A stretch of DNA of 64,000 nt from Pelomonas sp. V22 (GCF_030014915.1 NZ_JAGIXS010000001.1:1488001-1552000), one strand, 5' to 3'. Shown: positions 1 to 10,277, numbered from the stretch's first letter. Notes: generated by a model from the sequence alone, not told the origin. Made by a program: numbers and translations.

Positions 1-131
1 AGGCCTTGCAGGCCTGGCTGGTCGAGGTGCGCAGTGCCGCACGCGCCCGTCCCGTCGAGGCGCAACTGCAGCGCGGTCCCAAAGGATTCAACGGCAGCAT
101 CGTGCTGACCCTGGGCGGGGTGAATCCATGA
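1..131 (+). CDS. gspM: Type II secretion protein GspM, C-terminal fragment
   Basis: Only the last 42 codons lie in the window, reading in frame from base 3 and ending ...TLGGVNP. The fragment has the alternating polar/hydrophobic pattern of a small periplasmic ferredoxin-like domain. The identification rests mainly on position: its TGA overlaps the ATG of gspN (ATGA), the normal place of gspM in the G-H-I-J-K-L-M-N-D-E-F order. GspM is an inner-membrane platform protein that partners GspL. The sequence is too short for a firm call on its own. Confidence 0.6.
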   Translation, partial: ALQAWLVEVRSAARARPVEAQLQRGPKGFNGSIVLTLGGVNP

Positions 132-952
132 AGACGGCCAAGGCAAGCGCCTTGCCGAGCCAGCGCCAGCCGCGCCGCTGGGCCCTGACCGGCGGTCTCG
201 TCGGCAGCCTGCTGGCCCTGGTGCTCTTCGCACCGGCCAGCTGGATGGCCGGCCTGGTGGCCGATGCCAGCGAAGGCCATCTGCTGCTGACCGATGCACG
301 CGGCAGCATCTGGTCGGGCTCCGGCGTGCTGGTGCTGAGCGGCGGCCCCGGCAGCCGCGATGCCACGGCCCTGCCCGGCCGCATCGACTGGACACTGGGC
401 CTCAAGGGCCTCGGCTTGGCGCTGCGCGCGCGCCAGGGCTGCTGCATCAATGGCGAGTTGCAGATGCTGGTGCAACCCGGCTTCAGCCGCCTGAGCATCA
501 GCCTGCCCAGCCAGGCGCCGGGCGAGTGGATGGCCCGGTTCCCGGCCGCCTGGCTGGGCGGTCTTGGCACGCCCTGGAACACCATGCAGTTGAACGGCAA
601 TGTGCGGCTCAGCGCCCAGGACTTCAAACTCGAAAGGGTGCAGGGCCGCTGGCTGCAATCGGGCCGGCTGGACCTCGACCTGGTCAACCTCTCCTCGCGC
701 ATCTCCACACTGGCGCCGCTGGGCAGCTACCGGCTCAGCTTGAGCGGCGAGCAATCAGGCAGCTCGCGCCTGCAGCTGGGCACGCTGGACGGTGCCCTGC
801 TGCTGAACGGCCAGGGCACGCTGGGTGGCGGCGGCAAGGCCCGCTTCCTCGGCGAGGCCACGGCCGCGCCGGGCCGCGAGGCGGCACTGAACAATCTCTT
901 GAACATCATCGGCCGTCGCCAAGGCGCGCGTTCCGTCATTTCGATCGGATGA
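128..952 (+). CDS. gspN: Type II secretion system protein N
   Basis: A 274-residue protein with a short basic N-terminus and one hydrophobic segment at about residues 20-40 (GGLVGSLLALVLFAPASWMAG), then a long periplasmic region rich in beta-strand. This is the GspN family layout: a bitopic inner-membrane component that is optional in type II systems. The start overlaps the gspM stop and its own stop overlaps the gspD start, both as ATGA, so translational coupling is likely. Tracts such as ARGSIWSGSGVLVL resemble the GspN consensus, which is weakly conserved overall. Confidence 0.85.
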   Translation: MKTAKASALPSQRQPRRWALTGGLVGSLLALVLFAPASWMAGLVADASEGHLLLTDARGSIWSGSGVLVLSGGPGSRDATALPGRIDWTLGLKGLGLALRARQGCCINGELQMLVQPGFSRLSISLPSQAPGEWMARFPAAWLGGLGTPWNTMQLNGNVRLSAQDFKLERVQGRWLQSGRLDLDLVNLSSRISTLAPLGSYRLSLSGEQSGSSRLQLGTLDGALLLNGQGTLGGGGKARFLGEATAAPGREAALNNLLNIIGRRQGARSVISIG

Positions 953-3177
953 GCATGAAACTCACCAGCACTCAGAAGCTGCTGCCCACGCTGTTGGCCG
1001 CCGCCATCGCCGCACCGACCCTGGCCCAGCCGCTGGTCCAGAACCTCAATGGGCCAGCACCGGTGCCGGCCAAACCAGCGGCCGCGCCCAAGAAGGGTGC
1101 CGCCGTCAAGGCCGCGACGCCGGTGACGCTGAACTTCGTCAATGCCGACATCGAGGCGGTGACCCGTGCCATCGGCGTGATGATGGGCCGCCAGTTCATC
1201 ATCGATCCGCGCGTCAAGGGCACGATCACCGTCTATAGCGAACAGCCGCTGCCGGTGGGCGACGCCTACCTGAACTACCTGGCCGCCCTGCGCGGCCTCG
1301 GCTTCACGGTGGTGGAGAGCGGTGGCCTCTACAAGCTGGTGCCCGAGCAGGACGCCAAGCTGCAGACGGGCACGGTCACCGTGGGCGAGACTCGCGTGCG
1401 AGGCGACCAGATCATCACGCAGATCTTCAAGCTGCAGCACGAGAACGCCAACAACCTGCTGGCCGCACTGCGCCCCCTGATCAGCCCGAACAACATGATC
1501 AATGTGAGCCCGGGCAACAACAGCCTGGTGATCACCGATTACGCCGAGAACCTGCAGCGACTGGCCAAGATCATCGCGGCCATGGACACCAGCAACAGCA
1601 CCGACATCGAGGTCGTGCCGCTCAAGCATGCGATCGCCTCCGACGTGGCGGGCCTCGTGCAGAAGCTGGGTGAAGGCGGCGCTGCGGGCGGCGCGGCCGT
1701 GCCGAACGCGGCAGGCGGTTCATCGCTCAGCGTGCTGGCCGACCCACGCAGCAACTCGCTGATACTGCGCGCCAGCAGCGCGGCACGCCTGATGGCCGCC
1801 CGGGCCATGATCGAGAAGCTGGACCAGCCGGGCGACGCCAGCGCCACCGGCAACATCCATGTGGTCTACCTGAAGAACGCCGACGCCACCAAGCTGGCCA
1901 CGGTGCTGCGCGCCGCCTTCTCGGGCCAGGGCAGCAGCAACACGGGCAGCAACAGCGGCAGCAGCCAGAACACCCAGCCCTTCAGCGGCACCTCGACGAC
2001 CAGCCTCGCCGGGCAAACGACCAGTGCCACGGGCGCTACCTCCGGCGCGGCCAACACGCCGCTGGCCGCCTCGCCGCAGCCCTCGACCGGCGGCTTCGTG
2101 CAGGCCGACCCCTCGACCAATTCGCTGATCATCACGGCCGCCGAGCCGATGTACCGCCAGATCCGCGCCGTCATCGACCAGCTCGACACGCGCCGCGCCC
2201 AGGTCTATGTGGAATCCATGGTCGTCAAGGTCGATGCCAGCAAGGCCGCGCAGTTCGGCGTGCAGTGGCAGAACCTGTTCGGCAGCAAGGGCGACTCGAC
2301 CCTCTCGGGTGCCGGCACGAATTTCGGCGGCGGCTACAGCAACATCCTCAACCTGTCCGGCGCCACGGCTTCGGGCCGGACCGGCGCCGCCGCAGCGCTC
2401 ACGGCCGGCACCGTGCCGCAGGGCTTCAACATCGGCCTGCTCAAGCAGGTCGGCAACTTCTACACGCTGGGCGCCATCGCCAATTTCCTGGAGTCGCAGA
2501 CCGGCGCCAACATCCTCTCCACGCCCAACCTCGTGGCGCTGGACAACGAGGAGGCCAAGATCGTGATCGGCCAGAACGTGCCCTTCACCACCGGCAGCTT
2601 CACCAACACGGGCACGGGCACCGGCACGGTCAACCCCTTCCAGACCATCGAGCGCAAGGACGTGGGCCTGACGCTCAAGATACGCAGCCAGATCGGCGAA
2701 GGCGGCACGGTGCGCATGACCGTGTTCCAGGAGAACTCGTCCGTGGTGCCGGGCGCCACCACCAGTGCCGGCCCGACCACCGACAAGAGCGCGATCGAAA
2801 CCACCGTGGTCGTGGACGATGGCCAGATCATCGTGCTCGGCGGCCTCTTGAAGGACGAGTACACCGACGGGGCCGACGAGGTGCCCGGCCTGGCCAAGAT
2901 TCCGCTGATCGGCAACCTGTTCAAGAGCGAGAGCCGCAAGAGGGTGAAGACCAATCTGATGGTCTTCCTGCGCCCGGTGGTGATGCGCAACCAGCAGGCT
3001 GCCGACCAGCTGACGCTGGACCGCTACGACGCCATCCGCGCGCTGCAGCAAAAGGCCCAGCCCGAGAGCAAGGCGCTGCTGCCCGACACCGGTGCGCCGC
3101 TGCTGCCGGGCACGCCGCCGGCCGCGCCCGCCGCTGCGGCATCGGCCGCCTCGGCACCGCCGGCCAAGGGCAACTGA
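949..3177 (+). CDS. gspD: Type II secretion outer-membrane secretin GspD
   Basis: A 742-residue secretin that forms the outer-membrane exit channel of the type II secretion system. A signal peptide ends near [12 protein letters not shown]. It is followed by an N0 domain ([13 protein letters not shown] onward), repeated N1-N3 modules, a Ser/Gly/Thr/Gln-rich low-complexity loop inside N3 (about bases 1920-2090), and the secretin barrel with the signature [14 protein letters not shown] near the C-terminus. The frame is open far upstream (to base 526), but that part overlaps gspN and is not credible. The ATG at 949 overlaps the gspN stop and directly precedes the signal peptide. A Pro/Ala-rich tail closes the protein. 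Confidence 0.95.
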   Translation: MSMKLTSTQKLLPTLLAAAIAAPTLAQPLVQNLNGPAPVPAKPAAAPKKGAAVKAATPVTLNFVNADIEAVTRAIGVMMGRQFIIDPRVKGTITVYSEQPLPVGDAYLNYLAALRGLGFTVVESGGLYKLVPEQDAKLQTGTVTVGETRVRGDQIITQIFKLQHENANNLLAALRPLISPNNMINVSPGNNSLVITDYAENLQRLAKIIAAMDTSNSTDIEVVPLKHAIASDVAGLVQKLGEGGAAGGAAVPNAAGGSSLSVLADPRSNSLILRASSAARLMAARAMIEKLDQPGDASATGNIHVVYLKNADATKLATVLRAAFSGQGSSNTGSNSGSSQNTQPFSGTSTTSLAGQTTSATGATSGAANTPLAASPQPSTGGFVQADPSTNSLIITAAEPMYRQIRAVIDQLDTRRAQVYVESMVVKVDASKAAQFGVQWQNLFGSKGDSTLSGAGTNFGGGYSNILNLSGATASGRTGAAAALTAGTVPQGFNIGLLKQVGNFYTLGAIANFLESQTGANILSTPNLVALDNEEAKIVIGQNVPFTTGSFTNTGTGTGTVNPFQTIERKDVGLTLKIRSQIGEGGTVRMTVFQENSSVVPGATTSAGPTTDKSAIETTVVVDDGQIIVLGGLLKDEYTDGADEVPGLAKIPLIGNLFKSESRKRVKTNLMVFLRPVVMRNQQAADQLTLDRYDAIRALQQKAQPESKALLPDTGAPLLPGTPPAAPAAAASAASAPPAKGN

Positions 3178-3181
3178 CGCC

Positions 3182-4603
3182 ATGGCCGGCCGACATCCCC
3201 TGCCCTATGCCTACGCACGGGCCAAGACCGTGCTGCTGGAGGACATAGACGGCGAGCTGGTGCTGTGGACGCCGCCCGAGGTGGCGCTGTCCACGCTGTC
3301 AGAAGTGCAGCGCCTCTATGCCGTGGACCGCTTCGAGCAGCAGCCCGCCGCCGAGCTCGCCGAGCGCATCAGCAGCGCCTATGCGGGCAGCGAGTCCAGC
3401 GCGGCGACCGTCGTCGGCGAGGTTGAAAGTGCTGTCGACCTCTCTCGCATGATGCAAGACCTGCCGGCGGTGGAAGACCTGCTGGAGGCCGCCAACGACG
3501 CGCCCATCATCCGCATGCTCAATGCGCTCTTGACGCAGGCCGCCAAAGACGGCGCCAGCGACATCCACATCGAGCCCTATGAGCGCGCGTCGGCCGTGCG
3601 CTTCCGCGTGGACGGCAGCCTGCGCGAAGTGGTGCAACCGAACCGCGGCCTGCATGCGGCGCTGATCTCGCGCCTGAAGATCATGGCCGAGCTGGACATC
3701 GCCGAGAAACGCCTGCCGCAGGACGGCCGCATCTCGCTGCGCATCGGCGGCCGCGCCATTGATGTGCGTGTTTCGACCCTGCCCTCGGCCCATGGCGAGC
3801 GCGCCGTGCTGCGCTTGCTGGACAAGAGCGAATCCAAGTTCTCGCTGGAAGGCCTCGGCATGGACGGCCATGTGCTGTCCGAGTTCAAGCGCCTGTGCCA
3901 GCAGCCGCATGGCATCGTGCTCGTCACCGGCCCGACTGGCAGCGGCAAGACCACCACGCTCTACGCTGCGCTGCAGACCGTGGACACGGGCACGACCAAT
4001 GTGCTGACGGTCGAAGACCCGATCGAGTACGAGCTGCCCGGCATCGGCCAGACGCAAGTCAACAGCAAGATCGACCTGACGTTTGCGAAGGCGCTGCGCG
4101 CCATCCTGCGCCAGGACCCGGACGTGATCATGATTGGCGAAATCCGCGATTTCGAGACCGCGCAGATTGCCATCCAGGCCTCGCTGACCGGCCACCTGGT
4201 GCTGGCCACCTTGCACACGAATGACGCACCCAGCGCCGTCACGCGCTTGACCGACATGGGCGTCGAGCCCTTCCTGCTCAGCTCCAGCCTGCTGGGTGTG
4301 CTGGCCCAGCGCCTGGTGCGCAAGCTGTGCCCGGCCTGCCGCCGCCAGGATGGCGAGGGCCGCTGGCATCCGGTCGGCTGCACCGCCTGCAGCATGACCG
4401 GCTACAAGGGCCGCACCGGCGTCTACGAGCTGATGGTGGCGGATGCGCAGGTGCAGTCGCTAATCCACAACCGCGCGGCCGAGAGCGAGCTGACCGCCGC
4501 CGCCCGCAGCGCCGGCCTGCGTTCGATGCGCGAGGACGGTGAGCGCCTGGTGACAGACGGCACGACCTCGCTGGAAGAAGTGCTGCGCGTGACGCGCGAC
4601 TAG
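3182..4603 (+). CDS. gspE: Type II secretion ATPase GspE
   Basis: A 473-residue cytoplasmic hexameric ATPase that powers pseudopilus assembly. It has an N-terminal N1E-like region, the Walker A loop [10 protein letters not shown], the Asp box and Walker B strand ([12 protein letters not shown]), a His box (LATLHTNDA), and a C-terminal four-cysteine zinc motif (CPAC ... CTAC) of the GspE/PilB class. The start chosen is the ATG four bases after the gspD stop. The longer open frame to 3092 runs inside gspD. It is co-transcribed with gspD and gspF. Confidence 0.95.
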   Translation: MAGRHPLPYAYARAKTVLLEDIDGELVLWTPPEVALSTLSEVQRLYAVDRFEQQPAAELAERISSAYAGSESSAATVVGEVESAVDLSRMMQDLPAVEDLLEAANDAPIIRMLNALLTQAAKDGASDIHIEPYERASAVRFRVDGSLREVVQPNRGLHAALISRLKIMAELDIAEKRLPQDGRISLRIGGRAIDVRVSTLPSAHGERAVLRLLDKSESKFSLEGLGMDGHVLSEFKRLCQQPHGIVLVTGPTGSGKTTTLYAALQTVDTGTTNVLTVEDPIEYELPGIGQTQVNSKIDLTFAKALRAILRQDPDVIMIGEIRDFETAQIAIQASLTGHLVLATLHTNDAPSAVTRLTDMGVEPFLLSSSLLGVLAQRLVRKLCPACRRQDGEGRWHPVGCTACSMTGYKGRTGVYELMVADAQVQSLIHNRAAESELTAAARSAGLRSMREDGERLVTDGTTSLEEVLRVTRD

Positions 4604-4606
4604 CCC

Positions 4607-5824
4607 ATGCCCGCATTCAAGTACGAAGCCCTGGACGACAAAGGCCGCAACGCGAGCGGCCTGATCGAGGCCGACACGCCGCGTGCCGCGCGTGCCCAGT
4701 TGCGCGCCCAGGGCCTGGTACCCCTGCAAGTGCTGGCCGTGCAACAAAGCAGCGGCGAAAACGGCGGCAGCCGCTGGCAGCGTCGTGTTTTCAATGCCAC
4801 CAGCCTGGCGGTCTGGACGCGCCAACTGGCCGGCCTGGTTTCCTCCGGCCTGCCCATCGAGCGCGCGCTCACGGCCCTGGCCGATGAAAGCGAAGACCAG
4901 CGCCAGGCCGAGCTGCTCGCGCAGCTGAAGGCCGAGGTCAATGCCGGCTCCAGCTTTGCCCGCGCGCTGGCCACCGCGCCGCGCGAGTTCAACGACGTCT
5001 ACCGCGCCGTGGTCGCCGCCGGCGAGCAGAGCGGCGCCTTGGGCCCGGTGCTGGAGCGCCTGGCCGACGACCTGGAGCAACGCCAGGAGCTGCGCTCCAA
5101 GCTGATGGGTGCCATCGCCTACCCGGCCATCGTCAGCTTCTTCGCCCTGGTCATCATCACCTTCCTGGTCACCTATGTGGTGCCGCAAGTGGCCGGCGTG
5201 TTCGTTCAGAGCAAGCGCAGCCTGCCGCTGCTGACCACGGTGATGCTCAACATCTCGGCCTTTGTGCGCAGCTGGGGCTGGCTGGTGCTGATCCTGCTGG
5301 TACTGGGCCTAACGGCCCTGGTGCTTGCCCTGCGCCAGGCCGCGTTCCGCGAACGCTTCGATGCGCTGCTTCTGCGCCTGCCCCTGATCGGGCGCCTGGC
5401 CCGCGGCTACAACGCGGCGCGCTTTGCCGGCACACTGGCCATGCTGGCCGGCGCCGGCGTGCCCATCCTGAAGGCCTTGCAGGCGGCGGCCGAGACGCTG
5501 TCCAACGCCGCGATGCGCCGCGATGCAATGGAGGCCCTGGTGCAGGTGCGCGAAGGCGCGCCGCTGGGCGCTGCGATGGCGAGCAAGAAGCGCTTCCCCG
5601 GCCTGCTGGCCATGTTTGCGCGGCTCGGCGAACAGACCGGCGCCCTGCCCCAGATGCTGGACCGCGCCGCGCGCCAGCTTGGCATTGAGGTGCAGCGCCG
5701 TGCGATGGCCATGGCCACGCTGCTGGAGCCGCTGCTCATCGTCGGCATGGGCGCTGTGGTGATGCTGATCGTGCTGGCCGTGCTGCTGCCCATCATCGAG
5801 ATGAACTCGATGGCGGGGCGCTGA
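4607..5824 (+). CDS. gspF: Type II secretion inner-membrane platform protein GspF
   Basis: A 405-residue polytopic protein with two T2SSF domains. The first follows the FKYEALDDKGR start, the second follows FDALLLRLPLIGRLARGYNAARFAGTLA. Three membrane spans are visible at about residues 170-190, 220-240 and 375-395 (LLIVGMGAVVMLIVLAVLLP). It contacts GspE and GspL and anchors the pseudopilus machine. It begins 3 bases after gspE and is the last gsp gene here, so the order is M-N-D-E-F, with gspG-L expected upstream of the window. Confidence 0.95.
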   Translation: MPAFKYEALDDKGRNASGLIEADTPRAARAQLRAQGLVPLQVLAVQQSSGENGGSRWQRRVFNATSLAVWTRQLAGLVSSGLPIERALTALADESEDQRQAELLAQLKAEVNAGSSFARALATAPREFNDVYRAVVAAGEQSGALGPVLERLADDLEQRQELRSKLMGAIAYPAIVSFFALVIITFLVTYVVPQVAGVFVQSKRSLPLLTTVMLNISAFVRSWGWLVLILLVLGLTALVLALRQAAFRERFDALLLRLPLIGRLARGYNAARFAGTLAMLAGAGVPILKALQAAAETLSNAAMRRDAMEALVQVREGAPLGAAMASKKRFPGLLAMFARLGEQTGALPQMLDRAARQLGIEVQRRAMAMATLLEPLLIVGMGAVVMLIVLAVLLPIIEMNSMAGR

Positions 5825-5843
5825 AGAAACCTATCATCCAGCC

Positions 5844-6743
5844 ATGCCCGCCACGCTCGACGGCCAACTGGTCGTTGCCCTCTCCTCCCGCGCCCTCTTC
5901 GATTTCGAGGAGGAGAACCAGGTCTTCGAGGCCGGCGACGACCATGCCTACATGGCCCTGCAGCAGCAGCGCCTGGACGAGCCGGCCAAGCCCGGCGTGG
6001 CCTTCTCGCTGGCGCGCAAGCTGCTCGCCTTCAACCAGCCGGGCGAGGCTCAACGGGTCGAGGTGGTGATGCTGTCGCGCAATGACCCGGTCTCGGGCAT
6101 GCGCGTGTTCCGCTCGGCCAAGGCCCTCGGGCTCGACATCCAGCGCGGCGTGTTCACGCGAGGCCAGAGCCCATGGCGCTACCTGAAGCCGCTGCAGGCC
6201 CAGCTCTTTCTCTCGGCCAACGAGGAGGATGTGCGCTCGGCCCTGGCGGCCGGCGTGCCGGCGGCGCGGGTGTTCCCGCAATCGGCCCATGCCTCGGCCG
6301 CCCATCCGCACGAGCTTCGCATCGCCTTCGACGGTGACGCCGTGCTGTTCTCCGACGAGGCCGAGCAGGTCTTTCAGCGTGAGGGCCTCGCCGCCTTCCA
6401 GCAGCACGAGGTTTCGCGCGCGCAGCAGCCGCTGGGCGCTGGGCCGTTCAAGCCCATGCTGCAGGCCTTGCAGCGGCTGCAGCAGGCGCCGGCTGGCGCG
6501 ATGCGCGTGCGCACAGCGCTGGTCACCGCGCGCAGCGCGCCGGCCCACGAGCGCGCCCTGCGCACGCTGATGGACTGGCAGGTCGAGGTGGACGAGGCCA
6601 TGTTCCTCGGCGGCCTGGCCAAGGGCGAGTTTCTGCGTGAGTTCGAGCCCGACTTCTTCTTCGACGACCAGGCCGGCCACATAGAGAGCGCCAGCGCCCA
6701 TGTGCCGGCCGGCCATGTGGCCGCGGGCGTGACCAACCGCTGA
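5844..6743 (+). CDS. 5'-nucleotidase (cytosolic 5'-nucleotidase 1A-like)
   Basis: A 299-residue protein matching the PF06189 5'-nucleotidase family: the start VVALSSRALFDFEEENQVFE holds the DxE-type nucleophile region, followed by YMALQ, a central RNDPVSGMRVF block, and RIAFDGDAVLFSDE, typical of the HAD-like fold of this family. It should hydrolyse nucleoside 5'-monophosphates in the cytoplasm. It lies 19 bases after gspF, but the product is unrelated to secretion. No Shine-Dalgarno is obvious before the ATG. A TATCAT hexamer ten bases upstream could be a -10 element for an almost leaderless transcript, which is only a guess. Confidence 0.85.
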   Translation: MPATLDGQLVVALSSRALFDFEEENQVFEAGDDHAYMALQQQRLDEPAKPGVAFSLARKLLAFNQPGEAQRVEVVMLSRNDPVSGMRVFRSAKALGLDIQRGVFTRGQSPWRYLKPLQAQLFLSANEEDVRSALAAGVPAARVFPQSAHASAAHPHELRIAFDGDAVLFSDEAEQVFQREGLAAFQQHEVSRAQQPLGAGPFKPMLQALQRLQQAPAGAMRVRTALVTARSAPAHERALRTLMDWQVEVDEAMFLGGLAKGEFLREFEPDFFFDDQAGHIESASAHVPAGHVAAGVTNR

Positions 6744-6795
6744 AGCGCGGGACTGGGCCACAATCGCCGGCTGCAAAAATCAGCCGAGGAGACCC

Positions 6796-9700
6796 ATGTC
6801 CCATCCGATCCTGAAGCGCGCCCCGCTGGCTCTGGCCGCAGCCCTTGTAGCCATGACGGCCCAAGCCGGCCAGAACGGTTTCTACCGCCAGCCCGCGCTG
6901 CGCGGCGACAACGTCTACCTGGTCGCCGAAAGCGATCTGTGGCGGGTGTCGGCCCAGGGCGGCGAAGCCCAGCGCCTGACCACGCACCCGGGCAGCGAGA
7001 CCCAGCCCGCCGTGTCGCCCGATGGCCAGTGGCTGGCCTTCACCGCGCAGTACGAAGGGGGCAGCGAGGTCTATGTGATGCCGGTGTCGGGCGGCGTGCC
7101 CAAGCGCCTGACCTGGGAAGGTGGCGGCATGCGGGTCTGGGGCTTCACGGCCCAGGGCGAGGTGCTCTACACCGGCGTTGATGGCAAGCCGGGCAGCCAG
7201 CTGTTTGCCGTCGATCCGAAGACGCTCACGCGTCGCCAGCTGCCAGTGGGCCAGGCCAGCGATGCGGCGCTCAGCGCCGACGGCAAGACGCTCTACTTCA
7301 CGCGCGCCGGCCTGCGCAGCGACAACGCGCGCCAGTACCGCGGTGGCGCGATCTCGCGCCTGTGGACGCTCGATCTCACCGGCACGGCCGAAGCCAAGCC
7401 CCTGCTGGCCGAGGGCAACAACGACCGCCGCGCCATGCCCTACCGCGCGGGCAATGAAGAGCGCGTCGCCTTCCTGTCGGACCGCGATGGCACGGTCAAT
7501 GTCTGGTCGATCAACGCGCAAGGCCAGGACCTGCGCCAGCACAGCCGCCACAAGGGCTGGGACATCCGCCATGCGTCCATCGACGGCAGCCGCGTGCTTT
7601 ACGCGCTCGGCGCCGATCTCTACCTGCTCGATCTCGCTGGCGGTGCGGAAGCACGCAAGCTCTCGGTGAGCCTCGGCGGCGACTTCGACCAGCAGCGCGA
7701 GCGCTGGATCAAGAAGCCGCAGGACTTCCTCACCGACACCTCGCTCTCGCCCAATGGCGAGCGCGTGCTGCTGGCCAGCCGGGGCCACCTGGCCACGCAG
7801 GGCGTGGGCGCACTGCGCCGTGCCGAGTTGCCGACGCCGAACGACGGCCGCTGCAAGAAGGGCGAGTTCAGCGCCGACAGCAAGCAGGTCTACGCGATCT
7901 GCGATTTCAGCGGCGAACACGAGATCTGGCGCTTTGCCACCAATGGCCTCGGCAAGCCCGAGCAGATCACCCACGACGGCAGCACGCTGCGCCGCGACCT
8001 CAAGGTCTCGCCGGACGGCCGCTACCTCTCGCATGTGGACAAGGAAGGCCGCCTTTTCCTGACCGACCTGAAGGCCCAGCCCAAGCCGGCCACGCGGGTC
8101 ATCGTCAAGTCCAAGCTCGAGTCCAGCATCGGCGAAGTGGCCTGGGCCAGCGACAGCCGCAGCCTCGCCTTCATCCAGGCGCAGCGCAACGTGGACCGCG
8201 GCCAGCTGATGCTCTACAGCGTGGCCGACGACAAGCTGCACCTGCTGACCAGCGACCGCTACGACAGCGATTCGCCGGCCTTCAGCCCGGACGGCCGCTG
8301 GCTCTATTTCGTCTCCAACCGCCAGATCGCCATCAGCGGCAACGGCAGCCCCTGGGGTGATCGCAACACGGGCCCCAATTTCGACCGCCGTGCCAAGCTC
8401 TACGCGCTGGCGCTGCAGGCCGGCACGCGCTTCCCCTTCGCGGCCAAGGATGAGCTGGAGGCGGCCGAGGTGAAGGCAGATGCGAAGCCAGATGTCAAGG
8501 CCGAGGCGAAGGCTGAGAACAAGCCAGATGCCAAGGCTGATGGCAAGACCGACGCCAAGCCCAAGGCTGACAGCAAGCCGGCCATCCAGTTCGACGGCCT
8601 GGCTGAGCGCCTGTACGAGCTGCCGGTGGGCAGCGGCAATTACGCGGCCCTGCGCACCGACGGCAAGCGCCTGTGGATGCTGGACGGCGACGGTGAGCGC
8701 CGCAACCAGTTGAAGAGCCTGGCCATCGACAACCAGGGCGGCAGCCTCGAGACCCTGGCCAGCGAAGTGCGCGGCTACGAGCTCAGCGGCGACGGCAAGA
8801 AGCTGATGCTGGTGCGTGGCAGCGGCCCCATGTCGGCGCCCGACATCCACATCATCGACGCCGGCGCCAAGCTGCCCGGCGAGATGGGCAAGTTCCAGGT
8901 GCGCTGGAGCGACTGGCAGATCGCCACCAACCCCAAGGCCGAGTGGAAGCAGATGTTTGCAGACGCCTGGCTGATGCACCGCGAGCACTTCTACGACAAG
9001 GCCATGCACGGCGTGGACTGGAAGGCCGTGCGCGCCAAGTACGAGCCGCTGGTGGACCGCGTCACCGACCGTGCCGAACTGGCTGAGCTGATGGCCCAGA
9101 TGGTCAGCGAGCTCGGTGCCCTGCACAGCCAGGTGAATGCCGGCGATCTGCGCGCCACGCCGGACGAGCCTGGCCTTGCAGGGCTGGGCGCACGGCTGTC
9201 CAAGGTGGCCGAGGGCTGGAAGATCGAGCAGATCTACCTGAGCGACCCCGAGCTGCCGAGCGAGGCCGGCCCCCTGGGCGCGCCGGGCCTCGGCCTGAAG
9301 GCTGGTGACGTGATCACGGCAGTCAACAACCGCAAGTCGCTTGAAGCGCCGCACATCGCCGAGCTGCTGCGCGGCCAGGCCGGCAAGCAGGTGCTGATCG
9401 ACGTGAAAACGGCGGCCGACGGCAAGACGGTGCAGCGCATCGTCACGCCGGTGGCCCTGCGCCGTGACGCCGCGCTGCGCTACAACGACTGGCGCTATGG
9501 CAATGCCCGCGCCGTGGCGCAGGCCAGCCAGGGCCGCATCGGCTACCTGCACCTGCGCGCCATGGGGCCCGACGACATCGCCGACTTCGCGCGCGAGTTC
9601 TATGCCTACAGCGACCGCGAGGGGCTGATCATCGACGTCCGCTACAACAACGGCGGCAACATCGACAGCTGGATCCTCGAGAAGCTGCTGCGCCGTGCCT

Positions 9701-10149
9701 GGGCCTTCTGGCAGCCGCGCGCACCCGAGGGTGCGGCCGTCTACCCGAACATGCAGCATGTGTTCCGAGGCCATGTGACGGTGCTGGTCAACGAAGACAC
9801 CTACTCGGATGGCGAGACCTTTGCCGAAGGTTTCAAGCGCCTGGGCCTCGGCCCGGTGATCGGCAAGCAGACCTCGGGCGCCGGCGTCTGGCTGTCGGAC
9901 GGCAACCGCCTGGTGGACAACGGCATCATGCGTGCCGCCGAGACCGGCCAGATGACAGCGGAAGGCCGCTTCATCATCGAAGGCGTGGGCGTGAAGCCCG
10001 ACATCGAGGTGGACAACCTGCCGCGCGCCAGCTTCCAGGGGCGCGACGCCCAGCTCGAAGCCGCCATCGCCCAGCTGAAGAAGGCCATGATCGACAAGCC
10101 ACTGCTGACGCCCAAGCCGGGCGCCTACCCGCGCCCGGTCAAGCCCTGA
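6796..10149 (+). CDS. Tricorn-like S41 family periplasmic protease
   Basis: An 1117-residue protein with a signal peptide (cut near AMTAQA), an N-terminal beta-propeller made of WD40-like repeats (PAVSPDGQWLAF, KVSPDGRYLSHV, PAFSPDGRWLYFV), a Lys/Asp/Ala-rich linker (bases about 8455-8580), a helical C1 region, a PDZ domain (GLGLKAGDVITAVNNR) and an S41 protease core. Candidate catalytic residues are His777 (GALHSQVNAG) and Ser1004 (TYSDGETF), arranged as in archaeal tricorn protease. The signal peptide places it in the periplasm, unlike cytosolic tricorn. A GAGG Shine-Dalgarno stands 9 bases before the ATG. It probably degrades oligopeptides; the substrate is unknown. Confidence 0.9.
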   Translation: MSHPILKRAPLALAAALVAMTAQAGQNGFYRQPALRGDNVYLVAESDLWRVSAQGGEAQRLTTHPGSETQPAVSPDGQWLAFTAQYEGGSEVYVMPVSGGVPKRLTWEGGGMRVWGFTAQGEVLYTGVDGKPGSQLFAVDPKTLTRRQLPVGQASDAALSADGKTLYFTRAGLRSDNARQYRGGAISRLWTLDLTGTAEAKPLLAEGNNDRRAMPYRAGNEERVAFLSDRDGTVNVWSINAQGQDLRQHSRHKGWDIRHASIDGSRVLYALGADLYLLDLAGGAEARKLSVSLGGDFDQQRERWIKKPQDFLTDTSLSPNGERVLLASRGHLATQGVGALRRAELPTPNDGRCKKGEFSADSKQVYAICDFSGEHEIWRFATNGLGKPEQITHDGSTLRRDLKVSPDGRYLSHVDKEGRLFLTDLKAQPKPATRVIVKSKLESSIGEVAWASDSRSLAFIQAQRNVDRGQLMLYSVADDKLHLLTSDRYDSDSPAFSPDGRWLYFVSNRQIAISGNGSPWGDRNTGPNFDRRAKLYALALQAGTRFPFAAKDELEAAEVKADAKPDVKAEAKAENKPDAKADGKTDAKPKADSKPAIQFDGLAERLYELPVGSGNYAALRTDGKRLWMLDGDGERRNQLKSLAIDNQGGSLETLASEVRGYELSGDGKKLMLVRGSGPMSAPDIHIIDAGAKLPGEMGKFQVRWSDWQIATNPKAEWKQMFADAWLMHREHFYDKAMHGVDWKAVRAKYEPLVDRVTDRAELAELMAQMVSELGALHSQVNAGDLRATPDEPGLAGLGARLSKVAEGWKIEQIYLSDPELPSEAGPLGAPGLGLKAGDVITAVNNRKSLEAPHIAELLRGQAGKQVLIDVKTAADGKTVQRIVTPVALRRDAALRYNDWRYGNARAVAQASQGRIGYLHLRAMGPDDIADFAREFYAYSDREGLIIDVRYNNGGNIDSWILEKLLRRAWAFWQPRAPEGAAVYPNMQHVFRGHVTVLVNEDTYSDGETFAEGFKRLGLGPVIGKQTSGAGVWLSDGNRLVDNGIMRAAETGQMTAEGRFIIEGVGVKPDIEVDNLPRASFQGRDAQLEAAIAQLKKAMIDKPLLTPKPGAYPRPVKP

Positions 10150-10167
10150 CCCTCGGCCTCTGAAGCA

Positions 10168-10198
10168 CAGGCCCTGCCCCACCCTGGGGCAGGGCCTG
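10168..10198 (+). terminator. Intrinsic terminator after the tricorn-like protease gene
   Basis: Perfect 13-bp GC-rich stem (arms 10168-10180 and 10186-10198) with a 5-base loop, 18 bases after the stop codon. Only two Ts follow, so the U tract is weak, but stem strength and position fit a terminator. Confidence 0.65.
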
Positions 10199-10265
10199 TT
10201 GCCATTCCAGGTGCATCGCGCACCGCGCCGGGACGGCGAAATGAGCTATTGATGGCAGCCGAATG

Positions 10266-10277
10266 GCAAACGTTGGC
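10266..10277. promoter_or_regulatory. LacI-family-like operator, distal copy
   Basis: GCAAACGTTGGC is an 11-of-12 match to the perfect palindrome at 10452-10463 and lies 186 bases upstream of it. LacI/GalR repressors often use a proximal and a remote operator to form a loop, so this may be an auxiliary site. The surrounding gap (10150-10495) holds nothing else coding that I can support. Confidence 0.35.

Noticed and set aside
526-948. Upstream extension of the gspD frame
   Set aside because: It lies fully inside gspN and precedes the signal peptide of GspD.
8455-8580. Tandem DNA repeat in the tricorn-like gene
   Set aside because: Units are similar at protein level (Lys/Asp/Ala-rich) but diverged in DNA, so I treat it as a low-complexity linker.
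6523-10182. A 1219-codon open frame on the - strand opposite the tricorn-like gene
   Set aside because: It is antisense to a clear protease, has the His/Ala/Gly/Leu-rich composition of reverse-strand high-GC DNA, and shows no motif or ribosome site.
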